Positions 1 through 9,681 are shown, counted from the first letter of the stretch. The stretch is 64,000 nucleotides of DNA from CAVTWD01 sp963738325 (GCA_963738325.1 CAVTWD010000017.1:558001-622000); one strand, 5' to 3'. Notes: generated by a model from the letters alone, not told the origin. Numbers and translations: made by a program.

Positions 1-242
1 CTGCTTCGGACAGCGGGCGGGCGGTGGCGCCGGTGGCGATCGGCGCGTCTGCCGACCATTTCGGGAGCGGCCAACACGGCGTGCAGATCGCTCTGTTGCT
101 GGCACTTCCGATGCTACTCCTCAATGCCGGCGTGCTCGCCGTGGCAACGAGGACCTATGCGCGTGACGTTGCCAGCGTGGCTGTAAGTGTCCAAGGCCTG
201 TCCGGCGGAGATCGGCACCAAGAGCCCCATCACGACGACTGA
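1..242 (+). CDS. MFS-type transporter, C-terminal end (partial)
   Basis: The frame is open at the first base and stops at a TGA at 240-242, so about 79 C-terminal residues are visible. They hold one strong hydrophobic segment (LLLALPMLLLNAGVLAV) followed by a basic, then acidic/His-rich tail, which looks like the last membrane helix and cytoplasmic tail of a major facilitator efflux protein. The start lies outside the window, so substrate cannot be judged. The family call rests on the look of one helix and is tentative. Confidence 0.45.
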   Translation, partial: ASDSGRAVAPVAIGASADHFGSGQHGVQIALLLALPMLLLNAGVLAVATRTYARDVASVAVSVQGLSGGDRHQEPHHDD

Positions 243-389
243 GTCCGCCCCCAGCGGGCCGGACCGTCAAGGTCCTGAGTGAACCGGCTGCGGTGCCGGT
301 TCACGGTGTGGTGGGCCGGTCATGTCGACGTCGCTTCGGGCTTGTTCTCGTCGTCCGACGGCCCAGGCGACTGCTTGCAACTGAGGCGG

Positions 390-1343
390 CTACTCCCGAA
401 CCGGCGTCACCTCGACTCGTTCGACGGCGGGCAGTGCGAGCAGCTTGCTTCGTAGTGCCGCGATGTCACGGATGAGGTTTGCACCGTCGTCGGGCACGAC
501 GTGCACCAAGACGAGGACCTCCTCTGGTCCGATCCAGACTGCGGTGAGTTCAGCCACCCGCACGATCCACTGCTGATCGTCCAGCACGCCGCTGAGCCGG
601 TCGCGAACGTCGGGCGGCGTCGATTCGTCGATGAGGAGGGCGGCGTTGCGGCGGGCCAGGAGGGACGCCACGACGATCAGGAGCAGGCCGATCACCAAGC
701 TGGCGACGCCATCCGCAACAGCCGACCCGGTCGCGGCGTGCACCAGCAACGCCATCGTTGCCATACCGATCCCTATGAGCGCCGCCGAGTCCTCGAGGAA
801 GACGGTGGTCGGCGTGGGATTCGACGACGTCCGAACGTGATCGACGAGGTCCAGTTCCCGGCCGGCGGCCTCTGCTCGCAGTTCGCGGTGCGCTGTACGC
901 AATGACAGGCCCTCGAAGAGGGCCGACACCGCGAGGACGGCCAACCCGATCGGGAGACTCGACAGCGCTTCCGGTCGGCGGAGGCTGGTCACGCCTTCCG
1001 CGATGGCGGCCACGCCGCCGACGACGAAGATCCCCACTGCCGCCAGCAACGACCAGAAATAGCGCGACTGCCCATACCCGAAGGGATGCCGCGGGTCAGG
1101 TGGGTGCCGGGCGCGCCGCACACCGATGTAGAGCAGCAACTCGTTCGCGGAGTCGGCAAGCGAGTGGGCGGTCTCGGCCAACAGTGCCGCCGATCCCGTG
1201 AGGAGAGCCGCGACGCCCTTGGCCACGACGATGAGAAGGTTGGCCAGCAACGCCACGATCACGGTCCGGCCGCTCGTGGTGACTCTCGACTGCGGCAGTC
1301 CCTCGCTCACGTCCTGGTGATCCTCGTGATGCGTCACCCCCAC
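390..1343 (-). CDS. Cation diffusion facilitator (CDF) metal transporter
   Basis: A 317-residue inner-membrane protein of normal CDF length. CDF proteins export divalent cations such as zinc, cobalt or iron in exchange for protons. Six hydrophobic segments can be read. The second carries the metal-binding pair H60-x3-D64 (AHSLADSANE), and the fifth has an acidic VFLEDSAAL segment. A C-terminal cytoplasmic domain of about 80 residues ends the protein, as in the family. The N-terminus has a His-rich start (THHEDH). Initiation may be the GTG at 1343 or six bases downstream. It is convergent with the MFS gene. Metal specificity cannot be read. Confidence 0.88.
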   Translation of the reverse strand: MGVTHHEDHQDVSEGLPQSRVTTSGRTVIVALLANLLIVVAKGVAALLTGSAALLAETAHSLADSANELLLYIGVRRARHPPDPRHPFGYGQSRYFWSLLAAVGIFVVGGVAAIAEGVTSLRRPEALSSLPIGLAVLAVSALFEGLSLRTAHRELRAEAAGRELDLVDHVRTSSNPTPTTVFLEDSAALIGIGMATMALLVHAATGSAVADGVASLVIGLLLIVVASLLARRNAALLIDESTPPDVRDRLSGVLDDQQWIVRVAELTAVWIGPEEVLVLVHVVPDDGANLIRDIAALRSKLLALPAVERVEVTPVRE

Positions 1344-1606
1344 CCCGCGGCACGGAAACCGCGGCCGACCTTGAGGTATGCCTACCCCAGGCCCCCACCA
1401 GGCGAAACGCAGGCGCGCCGGCGGCAGTCAGCTGCGTGGCACCGGCCCACCGGCATCGAGCCAATCTCGTCATGAGGTCGCTAGAGCCGTCGCAGAGAAA
1501 GCCCGCGACCGTACGTCGTTCCCTTTCGGGAACGCGCTTGGCGCTCCGGCGTGGAGCGCAGCAACTGCCGCTCCTCGCTGCCAGCGGCCTCGCCGTGGCA
1601 AGGAGA

Positions 1607-1630
1607 CCTGCGCCTGCGAGCAGGCGCAGG
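1607..1630. other. 10-bp stem / 4-nt loop hairpin
   Basis: CCTGCGCCTG at 1607-1616 pairs perfectly with CAGGCGCAGG at 1621-1630 around a CGAG loop. It lies in the roughly 400-bp gap between the divergent CDF gene and the first STAS gene. There is no T-tract on either side, so it is not a clear intrinsic terminator. A leader structure is possible. Nothing else was recognised in 1344-1640. Confidence 0.4.
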
Positions 1631-1640
1631 CGACTCCTGC

Positions 1641-1682
1641 GCGACGCAACCACTTGCTGTCAACTTCGGCGCGGAACCGCAA
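1641..1682 (+). repeat. 42-bp imperfect repeat, copy 1
   Basis: This stretch matches 2469-2510 at 37 of 42 positions in the same orientation. The two copies bracket the pair of STAS-type genes, one upstream of the first and one downstream of the second. It may be the remains of a tandem duplication of a regulatory segment. Confidence 0.55.
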
Positions 1683-1746
1683 CATGCTCCGCAAAAACCT
1701 GCAAGCAACCTCAAGGATGCTGTGCCGCACCGAGCGGGAGGTACAG

Positions 1747-2043
1747 ATGCAGATCGACGTGGTGAGGACGTTGGCTGGCTTGGAATGCAGGCTCGGCGGC
1801 GACCTGAGTTCGGCGGCCACCGCCGGCCTCCGCCGCTTCGGCGTCGACGCCTCGACGCAACGTCGGAACGTCCACCTCGATCTGACCCGGGTCACCAAGA
1901 TGGAGCAGCCCGGCCTCGGCTGCCTTCTCGGCGTGATTCGCAACGTGCGAGGAGCTGGCGGAAGGGTCAGCATCCGCGCTGAGCGCTGGCTGCGCGACGA
2001 GTTGACGAGCGTGGGCGCTGACCGATTCGTGTCCCTGAGGTGA
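1747..2043 (+). CDS. STAS-domain protein (anti-sigma factor antagonist type)
   Basis: A 98-residue single-domain STAS protein starting at ATG 1747 behind a good GGGAGG ribosome site. STAS proteins of this size usually bind a kinase-type anti-sigma factor and release a sigma factor when unphosphorylated. The core beta strand and turn read HLDLTRVTKMEQPGLGCLL. The serine that is normally phosphorylated, in a D-S-S/T-G turn, is replaced here by E-Q-P-G, so classical phospho-control looks absent. A second STAS-like frame follows within 150 bases. Partners are not in the window. Confidence 0.75.
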   Translation: MQIDVVRTLAGLECRLGGDLSSAATAGLRRFGVDASTQRRNVHLDLTRVTKMEQPGLGCLLGVIRNVRGAGGRVSIRAERWLRDELTSVGADRFVSLR

Positions 2044-2188
2044 CGTCCCCCAACGTCGGCGGACCGGACGCCGGCCCGTCTCCGGCCGACGCGACGCAGA
2101 CGGGTTCGGGATCTTCCTCGTCCATGAAGGCGAGACGTTCGAGCTGATCCTCTCAGGCCGCCTGGTCGGCCAGGTCGCTGCGCACTCG

Positions 2189-2452
2189 GTGTTACGTGCC
2201 ATCAGCCTCCTCCCCAAGCCATGCGTCAGCCTCGTCGACCTCAGCGAGGTCTCCGACATGGACGAGCGAACGGCCCGAGCCCTACGCGAAGGGGTCGCCG
2301 GGTGCCGGGATGCCGGCGGCCTGGTCTGCCTTGTGTGTCCATCGGAGCACAATCGGGCACGTCTGATCGCCGCAGGCTTCGGCGGGCGGACTGACCTCCA
2401 CGACGAGATGGCCGCCGCTCGCCGCTCGCTTCTCACCGCTTCTCGTGCCTGA
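2189..2452 (+). CDS. STAS-like protein, N-terminus uncertain
   Basis: The readable protein (LVDLSEVSDMDERTARALREG) is a second STAS-type fold. STAS-like sequence (FLVHEGETFELILSGRLVG) continues upstream in the same frame to about 2105, but no ATG, GTG or TTG exists between the stop at 2036-2038 and the GTG at 2189. Either an unusual CTG at 2144 is used or the 5' end is damaged. The phospho-acceptor turn is also not canonical (D-E-R-T). It lies 3' of the first STAS gene with the same orientation. Confidence 0.45.
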   Translation: MLRAISLLPKPCVSLVDLSEVSDMDERTARALREGVAGCRDAGGLVCLVCPSEHNRARLIAAGFGGRTDLHDEMAAARRSLLTASRA

Positions 2453-2468
2453 CGTTGCTCCCGTTGCG

Positions 2469-2510
2469 GCGACGCAACCACTGGCCATCAGCTTCGGCGC
2501 GCAACCGCAA
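2469..2510 (+). repeat. 42-bp imperfect repeat, copy 2
   Basis: Second copy of the repeat at 1641-1682 (37 of 42 identical), directly downstream of the second STAS-like frame. The remaining gap to 2766 also holds a hairpin formed by CGACCCC and GGGGTCG near 2665-2690, and no gene. Confidence 0.55.
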
Positions 2511-2765
2511 CCACATCGTGAAGGCAAGACAACCTGGCGCCAGCACCATTGGGAACTGCGGCGGCCCGCCGTGGTGCTCCAGTGACCGGCGGGCCGCCGC
2601 AAGGGCAGGAGCCACGTCGCCGCCGTCGGAACGTCGCGACTTATCGGTGCCGGCTCCAAGGCCTCGACCCCACTGAGCGGCACGGGGTCGGCACCGCTTG
2701 ACCGCGTCTCGGCAACAGGTTGCTCAGCGCCACTGCCCATCCGCGTGCACCACTAGGTTGCGGCC

Positions 2766-3704
2766 GTGCGCGCAGCTGTGCTTCGTGAGACCGGTGGGAC
2801 GCTGGAGCTCGCCGAGGTTCCCGATCCGGTCCCGGAGGACGGCGAGGTGGTCGTGGAGGTCAGCCACGCCTCGGTCAACCCCCTCGACATCTGGATCAGC
2901 CGAGGCAACCCGGGTGCGGCGGCGGCCAACCTGCCGTGGATCCCGGGCACAGAGGGCGCCGGCACCTACGAAGGGCGCCCGGTGCTCATCCGAGGTGGGG
3001 GCCACGGGGTGGTGCGCCAGGGCCTGTTCGCCTCCAAGGCCACCGCATCGCCAGCGGCGATCGTGCCCCTCCCCGCTGGGGTCGACCGTGCGGTGGCCTG
3101 TGCCATCGGCGTGGCCGGCGTGACGGCGTGGAATTGCGTCAACGTCCTCGGCCGGAGCTCGTCCGACGATCGTGTGCTCGTGCGCGGTGCCAGTGGGGGT
3201 GTGGGTCCCTGATCGTGCAGCTCGCGAAGGCGACGGGCGCGACGGTGTGGGCGTCAGACGACGAGCGCGACAAAGGCGCCAGCCATCGAGGCGCTCGGCG
3301 CCGACCGTGCCGTGGTCGCCGATGCCGGAGGTCTCACCGCCGCTGTCAGCGAGCTCCGGCCCACGCTCGTCGTCGACGGTCTCGGTGGCACGTTCACACC
3401 AGCCGCCGCGGACGCGCTGGAGTTGCATGGCCGACTGGTCCTGTTCGGCGCCAGCGCGGGCGACGACATCCCGCTGTCCAGCCGCGGGTTCTACCGCAAG
3501 GGGATCTCGATGTTCGGGTACACCGGCCTGCTCGAGCCGCCCGAGCGCCAAGCCGCGCTCGTCATCCAGCTGCTCGAGCTCGTTCGCGACGGCCGCCTTA
3601 CCGTCCCGATCGAGGTGCTGCCCCTCTCCTCGGCCGCGGCGGCGTTTCAGCGCATCCTCGATCGCCAGGTCGAGGGCAAGCTCGTCCTCGACACCAGCCG
3701 CTGA
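2766..3704 (+). pseudogene. Zinc-type alcohol dehydrogenase / quinone oxidoreductase, two frameshifts
   Basis: The N-terminal part (from GTG 2766) reads as an NADPH:quinone oxidoreductase-like MDR protein, with MRAAVLRETGGTLEL and ASVNPLDIW and a Rossmann GASGGVG motif. The frame is lost about 3209, where one base is missing after GGVG. SLIVQLAKATGATVWASDD continues in another frame, and an extra base about 3272 shifts into the frame that carries AIEALGAD to the stop at 3704. The total length (about 312 residues) fits the family. The two shifts leave about 21 codons out of frame. Either it is decayed or the assembly has indels. Confidence 0.75.
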
Positions 3705-3733
3705 CAGCGCAGAAGGGCTACCTCAGTCAGTCG

Positions 3734-4051
3734 CTAGGCCGGCGGCTCGAGCGTGGTGTGGTCGAGCCCGACCATCGAGAGCAGGCGCCTGATGCACGGC
3801 GGCGCTCGGCGGACATGGATCGGCCGGTTCGCGCGCCTCATGCCGTCACGGAGACCGCCAAGGCCCGCAGCGTCGATGAACGTGACGCCGCCGAGATCGA
3901 CGACTCGGATGGATCGGTCCCGCAGCAACTTCGCGGCGACGGTCGGTGCCGTCGCCATGTCGAGCTCGCCGCTGACCGCGAGCACCCCGTGCTCACAGCG
4001 CGGAGATCCCGACCGTGTGGGGCCTTCCCGACCCGCGGCCCTTGTCCTCAC
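3734..4051 (-). CDS. STAS-domain protein
   Basis: A protein of about 105 residues ending in a clear STAS domain: VLAVSGELDMATAP then VVDLGGVTFIDAAGLGGL. The usual phospho-acceptor D-S-S/T-G is D-A-A-G here, so the serine is missing. The chosen GTG at 4049-4051 overlaps the stop of the upstream small membrane protein gene as GTGA, which argues for translational coupling. It would be a cytoplasmic protein-protein switch. A start further downstream cannot be excluded. Confidence 0.7.
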   Translation of the reverse strand: MRTRAAGREGPTRSGSPRCEHGVLAVSGELDMATAPTVAAKLLRDRSIRVVDLGGVTFIDAAGLGGLRDGMRRANRPIHVRRAPPCIRRLLSMVGLDHTTLEPPA

Positions 4052-4188
4052 GCGAGGATGCTGGCGCCATCGGATCCGACGAGCAGGCCGATGACGAGCG
4101 CGAGCCCGAGGACCAACCGGCTGCGGACGATCGTGACGATGCCGGCGATCACGAGGACGGCGGCAAGCAGCCAGAGCACGGTGAGCAT
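4048..4188 (-). CDS. Small (46 aa) membrane protein
   Basis: ATG 4188 follows a GGAGG site with good spacing and gives a 46-residue, almost wholly hydrophobic protein: LTVLWLLAAVLVIAGIV, a short basic turn VRSR, then LVLGLALVIGLLVG. That is two membrane helices in a hairpin. It resembles small actinobacterial membrane proteins that end in LLVGPGG, though here the motif reads LLVGSDG. Its stop overlaps the STAS start by GTGA, so the two may form an operon. Function is unknown. Confidence 0.6.
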   Translation of the reverse strand: MLTVLWLLAAVLVIAGIVTIVRSRLVLGLALVIGLLVGSDGASILA

Positions 4189-4471
4189 GGAACCTCCACA
4201 GCTTGGATCGGCGCCGCTTGGCGACCTCTCCGAGGGAACCACCTTTCCGGGCGGTTGTGTACACTTATCGCCTTGTCAACCGCGATTGGGTGGTGCTCGA
4301 GACACGTCTTGGTCGCCGTCGCATTGGCCGAGGACGGCACGCAGAGCCGGCGGTCGTTGAGCAGTCGATCGGGCCGCGCCAACACGTGATGACAGCGCCT
4401 CGCTGAGTGCGACCTCACCGCGACCTCGCTCATGACTGCCTCTAGCACGAGTCGGCGCGAGTCTTATCGTC

Positions 4472-5371
4472 GTGTTCGGGGCGACGACGGCGGAAGTGGC
4501 GCTGTGGGTAGCCATCGTGAGCGTGACCGTCACGCTCACGAGCCTCGCGTGGCAGCTAGCCTTCTACCGCTTGTCGGGTGCCCGCCTTGTCGTTCGACTG
4601 GTACCGGCGGTCCTCACCGAGGCCGGGCACATCATCCGCGGCCCAGCTAGGGGCTGGCGAACGTCGATGCCGCCGGAGATCAACATCGTGCAGAACCGCC
4701 CGTGGGTCGACGCTGCGATCATCGAGATGGTGAGTATCGGTCGAGCGCCGATCTCGCTCTCGACGATCAACCTCGAGATTGGAGCGGACCCCCGTTGGAA
4801 GCCTTGGCGGAGGCACACGGTCGGCATGCCGCCGATTGCCGTCCAGAGCGGTCTTGCCGACATCGGCGAGGTGAGACTGGACCCTGCCCGAGCTCTGTTC
4901 GCCGTCGTTGACTTCTGGCCGGCAGTCGCAACGGCTCGCAAGCTGCGCCATCGCGTGCACGTTCGCGCGTCGGTCTTGCCGGCTGGACGGCGGGCCAAGC
5001 GAAGCCCGTGGCGCCACCGGTGGACGATCGGCCCGGATCAACACCATCTGTGGCCTCTTGGGCCCGAGGGCGAAGAGGTCCAGCTCTTTCAGGCCGTCTG
5101 GCGCGCGATCGCGCCCATTGCACCCAACGCCGTGTATGACGCGTGGTTATCGATCCTGGGGCTGCTGATGCCAGAGGACGTGGACCCGAAGCAGGTCAGC
5201 ATCCTCGAGGTGTCCACGGCTCTCGAACCGATCCTTGGGAGCCCGATTCAGGCGATGTGGCCATCGATGAGCATTTTCGCAGCGCTGCACGAGCACGGCC
5301 GGGCGGGGGCATGGATGCCGCACTTCGGCCAGCAGGAGCCAGGGCCGTCTGAGACGCCGCCAGCACCATGA
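4472..5371 (+). CDS. Membrane-anchored hypothetical protein
   Basis: A 299-residue protein from GTG 4472, not recognised as a named family. Residues 8-30 (VALWVAIVSVTVTLTSLAW) form one N-terminal membrane helix. The rest is soluble, with beta-rich stretches and a region of Trp/Arg/His (WRHRWTIGPDQHHLWPL). The layout suggests an inner-membrane anchor with a cytoplasmic domain. It is transcribed away from the small membrane protein/STAS pair. No recognised gene lies in 5372-5539. Confidence 0.55.
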   Translation: MFGATTAEVALWVAIVSVTVTLTSLAWQLAFYRLSGARLVVRLVPAVLTEAGHIIRGPARGWRTSMPPEINIVQNRPWVDAAIIEMVSIGRAPISLSTINLEIGADPRWKPWRRHTVGMPPIAVQSGLADIGEVRLDPARALFAVVDFWPAVATARKLRHRVHVRASVLPAGRRAKRSPWRHRWTIGPDQHHLWPLGPEGEEVQLFQAVWRAIAPIAPNAVYDAWLSILGLLMPEDVDPKQVSILEVSTALEPILGSPIQAMWPSMSIFAALHEHGRAGAWMPHFGQQEPGPSETPPAP

Positions 5372-5539
5372 TCTTCACAGCGGCGCCGTGGCAACGGCGT
5401 CGTCGACGCCGGTCGAGGTTGACCGTGGCCGGGAGTGCCTCGACTGTCCCCCCTTCGGCGGACTGGGCCACACCCGAGCCAGGTCGTCGTGACGGCCGTT
5501 CGCGATCTCCGATTCCGTGCCCATGAACCAGCACTGCGG

Positions 5540-8500
5540 CTACCAGGACGGCGCGCCGTGGCATCCGAGCCGGAGAGCGGCGGCTCGGATGTCGACGAGC
5601 GTCGTCGCCTCGGCCGAGTCACGAACCGCCTCGAAAATTCGCTGGAGAGCGCGACATTCCCAGAACGGTCCCTTGGTCCCCTTCAGGACATGAGACACAA
5701 GGAGGCTCGCCGCACCAGGCCGCGGATTCGCAGCGAGGCGGGGAAGGAACCTCGAGTGGTCAGGCATGCCGACTGGTCGACGAGTCGCAAGCTCGACCCC
5801 GGCCTCGAACGAGTCGCCAAGGTACAGCGCCCACTCCGCCAACGCGCTTGCTTCCGCCTACGTCAATATGTTCGGCGTGTTGTCGAGCCGACCCGACCGG
5901 AACGCTTGTACCCACCGCGCCCACTGCGCTTCTACCGCGTCGGCCTCGAGCCTTCCAAGCAGCCAGCTCACGTGGTCGATCCACTGGACCCTGTCCGCGG
6001 GAACAGCACGACGGGTGAACTCTGCGAGCCAGCTAGTTGAGTCGATTTCGCTGAACACGGCAACGCTGGCCAGGTGGTCGGCGAGTTGGCGACGGAGTCC
6101 GCCGGTGAAGCGTTCAGCGTTGGCGGCGGCGTCGAGGTAGCCGGCGAGCAATCCGGCGTTGAGGAGCCGGTCATTGAAGCGACCCACGGAGAGGTATGCC
6201 TGCCAGTCCCGCGTTGGTCGGTCGAGGTCTGTCCAGAGGAAGTGGGGCAACAGTGTGGCTTCGCACCAGGCGGGGTCAGCTGAGTGGAGGAAGTGCAGTT
6301 GGCTGGCGAGCACAACCTCGGCCAACTTCTGGTTGATGGTGCTGCCGGCCAGCAGGTCGCAGAGGATGTCTCGCGTTGCGGGGGGAAGTCCGGACCACTT
6401 GTCCCCTGCTTGTCTCCAGTCGTAGGCCACGACCTCGAGCCAGAACTGGGCGAGCCGTCCCGAGCTCCGATTGATGGCACGTCCGAGCCAGTCGTCGAAC
6501 GGGGCGGCGTCGGTCGGGTCTTCGTTGGGCAGCGACCGCCAGGTCTCCGTTGCCAACATCTGGGCAGCGTCGTACTTGCTCCATTGTGTTGGGTTTCGTT
6601 CCGTGCCGCCGCTTTCAAGGAGGCGGGAGATGTCGTCGGCGTGCGCGGTGAGGTCGAGGTGGCGGAGCCGATCGATGACTCCTGTTGCCGTCGCGTCGTC
6701 GAGCGGCGCCTTTGCCCAGCCACGGATGACTGCTGCTGTGACGTCCAGGTTGTGTTCGTTGTCGTGATCGAGGAGACGAAAGCCGTCGGCCGGGTGTTCG
6801 CCCACGGTCGCTGTGATCAGCTGTATGGCACCCGACCAGGTGGGCCCGTGCCAGGGCGAGTGAGCGTCTCGATACTGGTAGACCGTGGTGAGGGCGGTTG
6901 TGGTGTCGTCCGCCAGTGCATCGTGGAACTCCCCGGCCGACGTTGGGAGCTCATCCGCAACGAACCCTGTGGTGACGGTGACTGCGGGCCCGACGGGCTC
7001 GTTGATCATCGGTGCCAGGTGGGGGTGTTGTTCGGTGAGTTCGGCGATCGCTTTGTTCGTTGCCGGGTGCTCCGGGTGTCCGCGGCAGATTGCGCCCAGG
7101 ATCGGGAGTTGGAAGCGCGCCAGGGTCTCCTGGTCCAGATCGGGCGCACCCGTTCGCAGGTCAGCAACGAGGCCGTCGAGGTTGGGAGCGCCGGCGTCGG
7201 GGCCGAGAGCCTCGACGAGGCCGGCGACTTCCTGGCGGAGCATCGGGTCGAAGAGCCACTCCGGGGACTGTCGAAGCCAGTTGATCCGCGCGTTGGCGTC
7301 GATGACAGCTGCGTGGGTGATGGTGTGGAGCGCGAGTCGCTTGAGAAGGGGTACGCCGGATGCAGCCCACGAGTTGCATCGGGCCAGGGCGGTCTTGCTG
7401 TCGTGCGCCATCAAGTGCGCGAGGGAGTCGCGGGCAGCGTCGATAAGGACGTCGAACGCATCGAGAATGTGGTCCGGCTTCGCCGAGATCGAGGATCGGT
7501 AGATCGTCCACGGATCCCAACCAGCCGCCGAGCGGCCCGACAGGAGATGCAGGGAGCGTGCTCGTCGCATGTGGCGCTCGGCGATCGCGAGCACCTCATC
7601 AGCGACCTCACCAAGGTGAGGGGCGAACACAGTCTGCCAGGCCTCGGGAAGGTAGTGCGTGCTGCCTCGTGCCCACACCCGCCCCAGCGCGCCGAAGCCT
7701 CCGTTGCTGTCGGGCTCCGTGAGAAAGTCGAGCATGAGCAGCGCGGCCGTGCGATTGTCGGGGAACACCGACGCGAGCAAGGCGAGGTCCAACAGGTCAC
7801 CGCCCGCGTCACCCGCGTTCAGCAGTAGGGGATCCAGCGGTCCAGCCAATCGGGTCGGGGCTGTCCGTCGACGTGCTTGAGGTGGAGGATCGCGTTGGCG
7901 CACCGGGGTGAGAGTTGCCCACGATTCGCGGCAAGGATGTCGAAGGCGGCCTCGGTGTGCGCTTCGACCGTGACGTACTTGTCGGCATACCAGTACGCGA
8001 ACTGTTGGGAGAGCGGGTCGTCTGCGGCGGCCGGGTCGAACAGGCGCCGGAACGCGGGCTGGGTGTTGGCCCATGTCAGCCACTCTGGGCTCGCTGCCAG
8101 GTCGCAGAACTGCCGCGTTGTGTCGAGCTCGGCGAGAACTGACTCGAGATATGACATCTCGTCCGGGACGCCGGACGGTGGGGCCTGGACGAGAGCAGCG
8201 AGTCGTTGCCGGTGGCCGAGCAGGTCCATCGAACTCCGCTCGGCCCAAAGCTGAATCGCGTCATCCAACCGGCGGAAGGACCCGGCGATCACGTCGAAGA
8301 AGACGGGTGTGATGCCAAATCGCGTCCAGTCCGAGGGGCTGGTGCGCTGCGTCAGAGCAAAGCGCCTCGTGCCGGGACCCAGGCCGCCCGCGAGATAGCG
8401 CATCACGACATCGTCGTGGCTATAACCGATGAAGAGCGCCGTGTACTTGCGGAACATGCGCTCCAAGAAACGCGCCGCCCACGCGTCGGTGAGGTACGCC

Positions 8501-9012
8501 CGCCCGAAGTCTCGGTCGGTGACGACGAGCTTGCGGGGTTCCTGGGTCAGGGTGCCGTGCAGGTACACGATCCCATCGAAATCGTCACCGACCGGAAGGG
8601 CCGGGGCGCGGTACTCCTCGGCGGCCGCCTTGTTCGCGTCCAGAACCGTTGAGAGGTGTCGGTCATAGTTGGTCGTGACGATCCGGACCATGCCGCTCGC
8701 CCCCGCCAACGCGACGATCGCCCGGTGCAAGTCGTTCGGTACTGAACCTGGGGCCGACAGGATCGCGTGCACTCGTTGATGGACGTCGGTATCGCCGTCG
8801 CCAAGATTGCCGAGCAACGTGTCGAGCGGGGTCGGGTCGTCCGCCTCGATAGGACGGCCCGCTTCCTCCGCGATCGCTCCGGCGAGCTCGCCGAAGGACG
8901 GAAGGCTCGACGGTTCACCCATCGAAGCCCCTGCGCCGACGAACAAGGTCAGGATGCCTTCAGTGTGCGCCGAGATCAGCTCGTCGGGGAAGTCGACGGA
9001 ACCGATCCACAT
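5540..9012 (-). pseudogene. SIR2-domain / DUF4020 protein, frameshift and in-frame stop
   Basis: Starting at ATG 9012, the first part shows a SIR2 (NAD-binding) domain: LFVGAGASMG near residue 25, then TTNYDRHL and YLHGTL. A long alpha-helical region follows, as in SIR2-DUF4020 proteins of about 1,150 residues. At about 7826 a C5 tract has only four Cs, which shifts the frame: WLDRWIP runs into a stop, while LLLNAGDAGGDLLDLALLASV continues in the next frame. A TAG at 5858-5860 then interrupts the same frame before a further 100 residues end at 5540. SIR2 proteins in bacteria often deplete NAD during phage infection. This copy is probably inactive unless the sequence has errors. Confidence 0.72.
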
Positions 9013-9166
9013 TCCGGCCAACGCTCCGCGACGAGGTGCATACCACGCCTGAACCGCCGCGCGATCCCCATGCTCACTTGGGGGGTGTCCTGTGACGCCC
9101 TGTGCCGCTACGTTCACCGATTTCTTGTGGGACCGGTGTGGGACGGAGCCTCCCCGGACACGCCAA

Positions 9167-9188
9167 GAGCCGCCTCGAAAGGCGGCTC
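9167..9188 (-). terminator. Hairpin, likely terminator downstream of tRNA-Gly
   Basis: GAGCCGCC (9167-9174) and GGCGGCTC (9181-9188) form a perfect 8-bp stem with a 6-nt loop. It lies about 30 bp beyond the tRNA 3' end that is preserved at 9217, on the side expected for a terminator of a tRNA-Gly gene read leftwards. This suggests that the DNA left of 9217 is the original downstream flank of the tRNA gene. Confidence 0.5.
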
Positions 9189-9216
9189 CTACATGAACTG
9201 ACCTCGTCTTCTACTC

Positions 9217-9262
9217 GGAGCGGACGACGGGATTCGAACCCGCGACCCTCACCTTGGCAAGG
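9217..9262 (-). other. att site 1: 3' half of tRNA-Gly(GCC)
   Basis: Read on the minus strand, these 46 bases are the 3' half of a glycine tRNA: the anticodon loop TTGCCAA, the T-arm with GGTTCGAATCCC, and the acceptor strand GTCCGCTCC. No D-arm or 5' acceptor strand follows at 9263 onward, so it is not a functional tRNA gene. The same segment recurs at 33277 and 53771 in the same orientation, as expected for attachment sites of integrative elements that use the 3' end of a tRNA gene. Confidence 0.8.
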
Positions 9263-9681
9263 AAATGGGAACCGTCCGCCCAGCCCGCTCCAGTCCGCTG
9301 AGCAGGCCCCAGTCCGGCGACTTGTCCGCCCAGTCCGTCGGAGTCGGCTCCTGTCCGGCCCGGATAGTTGAACGCGTTAAACAGTCTGCGAGTTCGGGGT
9401 GTGAGCCTTCCGAGGCGTGGTCGACTCGTCGGTGACACCGATTTGGCCTTCACCGATACGCGATACCGAGCGGACGCCCTGACACTTCGCCCGTGATGGC
9501 GCGAGCCTCGGATGGCGGGCGAGCGATGTTCCGGGTGCCCTCAGGCCGCCCGTCCGATCGTTTGGCCCCATTCCACGCGTGTCGACGCGCCCAGACGGCC
9601 GCGACGAGATCCGCCGCATTCGCGCCCGAGCCCGCGCTCGAGTGTGCGCTGGGGTCCGACGAGGCGTCGGCTCGAGCAAGC
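9263..9681. other. Non-coding left end of element A
   Basis: No gene was recognised. Between 9286 and 9362 the hexamer-like motif CAGTCCG and close variants recur several times in the same direction, which may be accessory protein-binding repeats near the att site. The rest shows only antisense shadow frames. Confidence 0.35.

Noticed and set aside
6284..7828. 514-codon plus-strand open frame
   Set aside because: It is antisense to the SIR2-DUF4020 coding frame, with composition typical of a GC-rich shadow.
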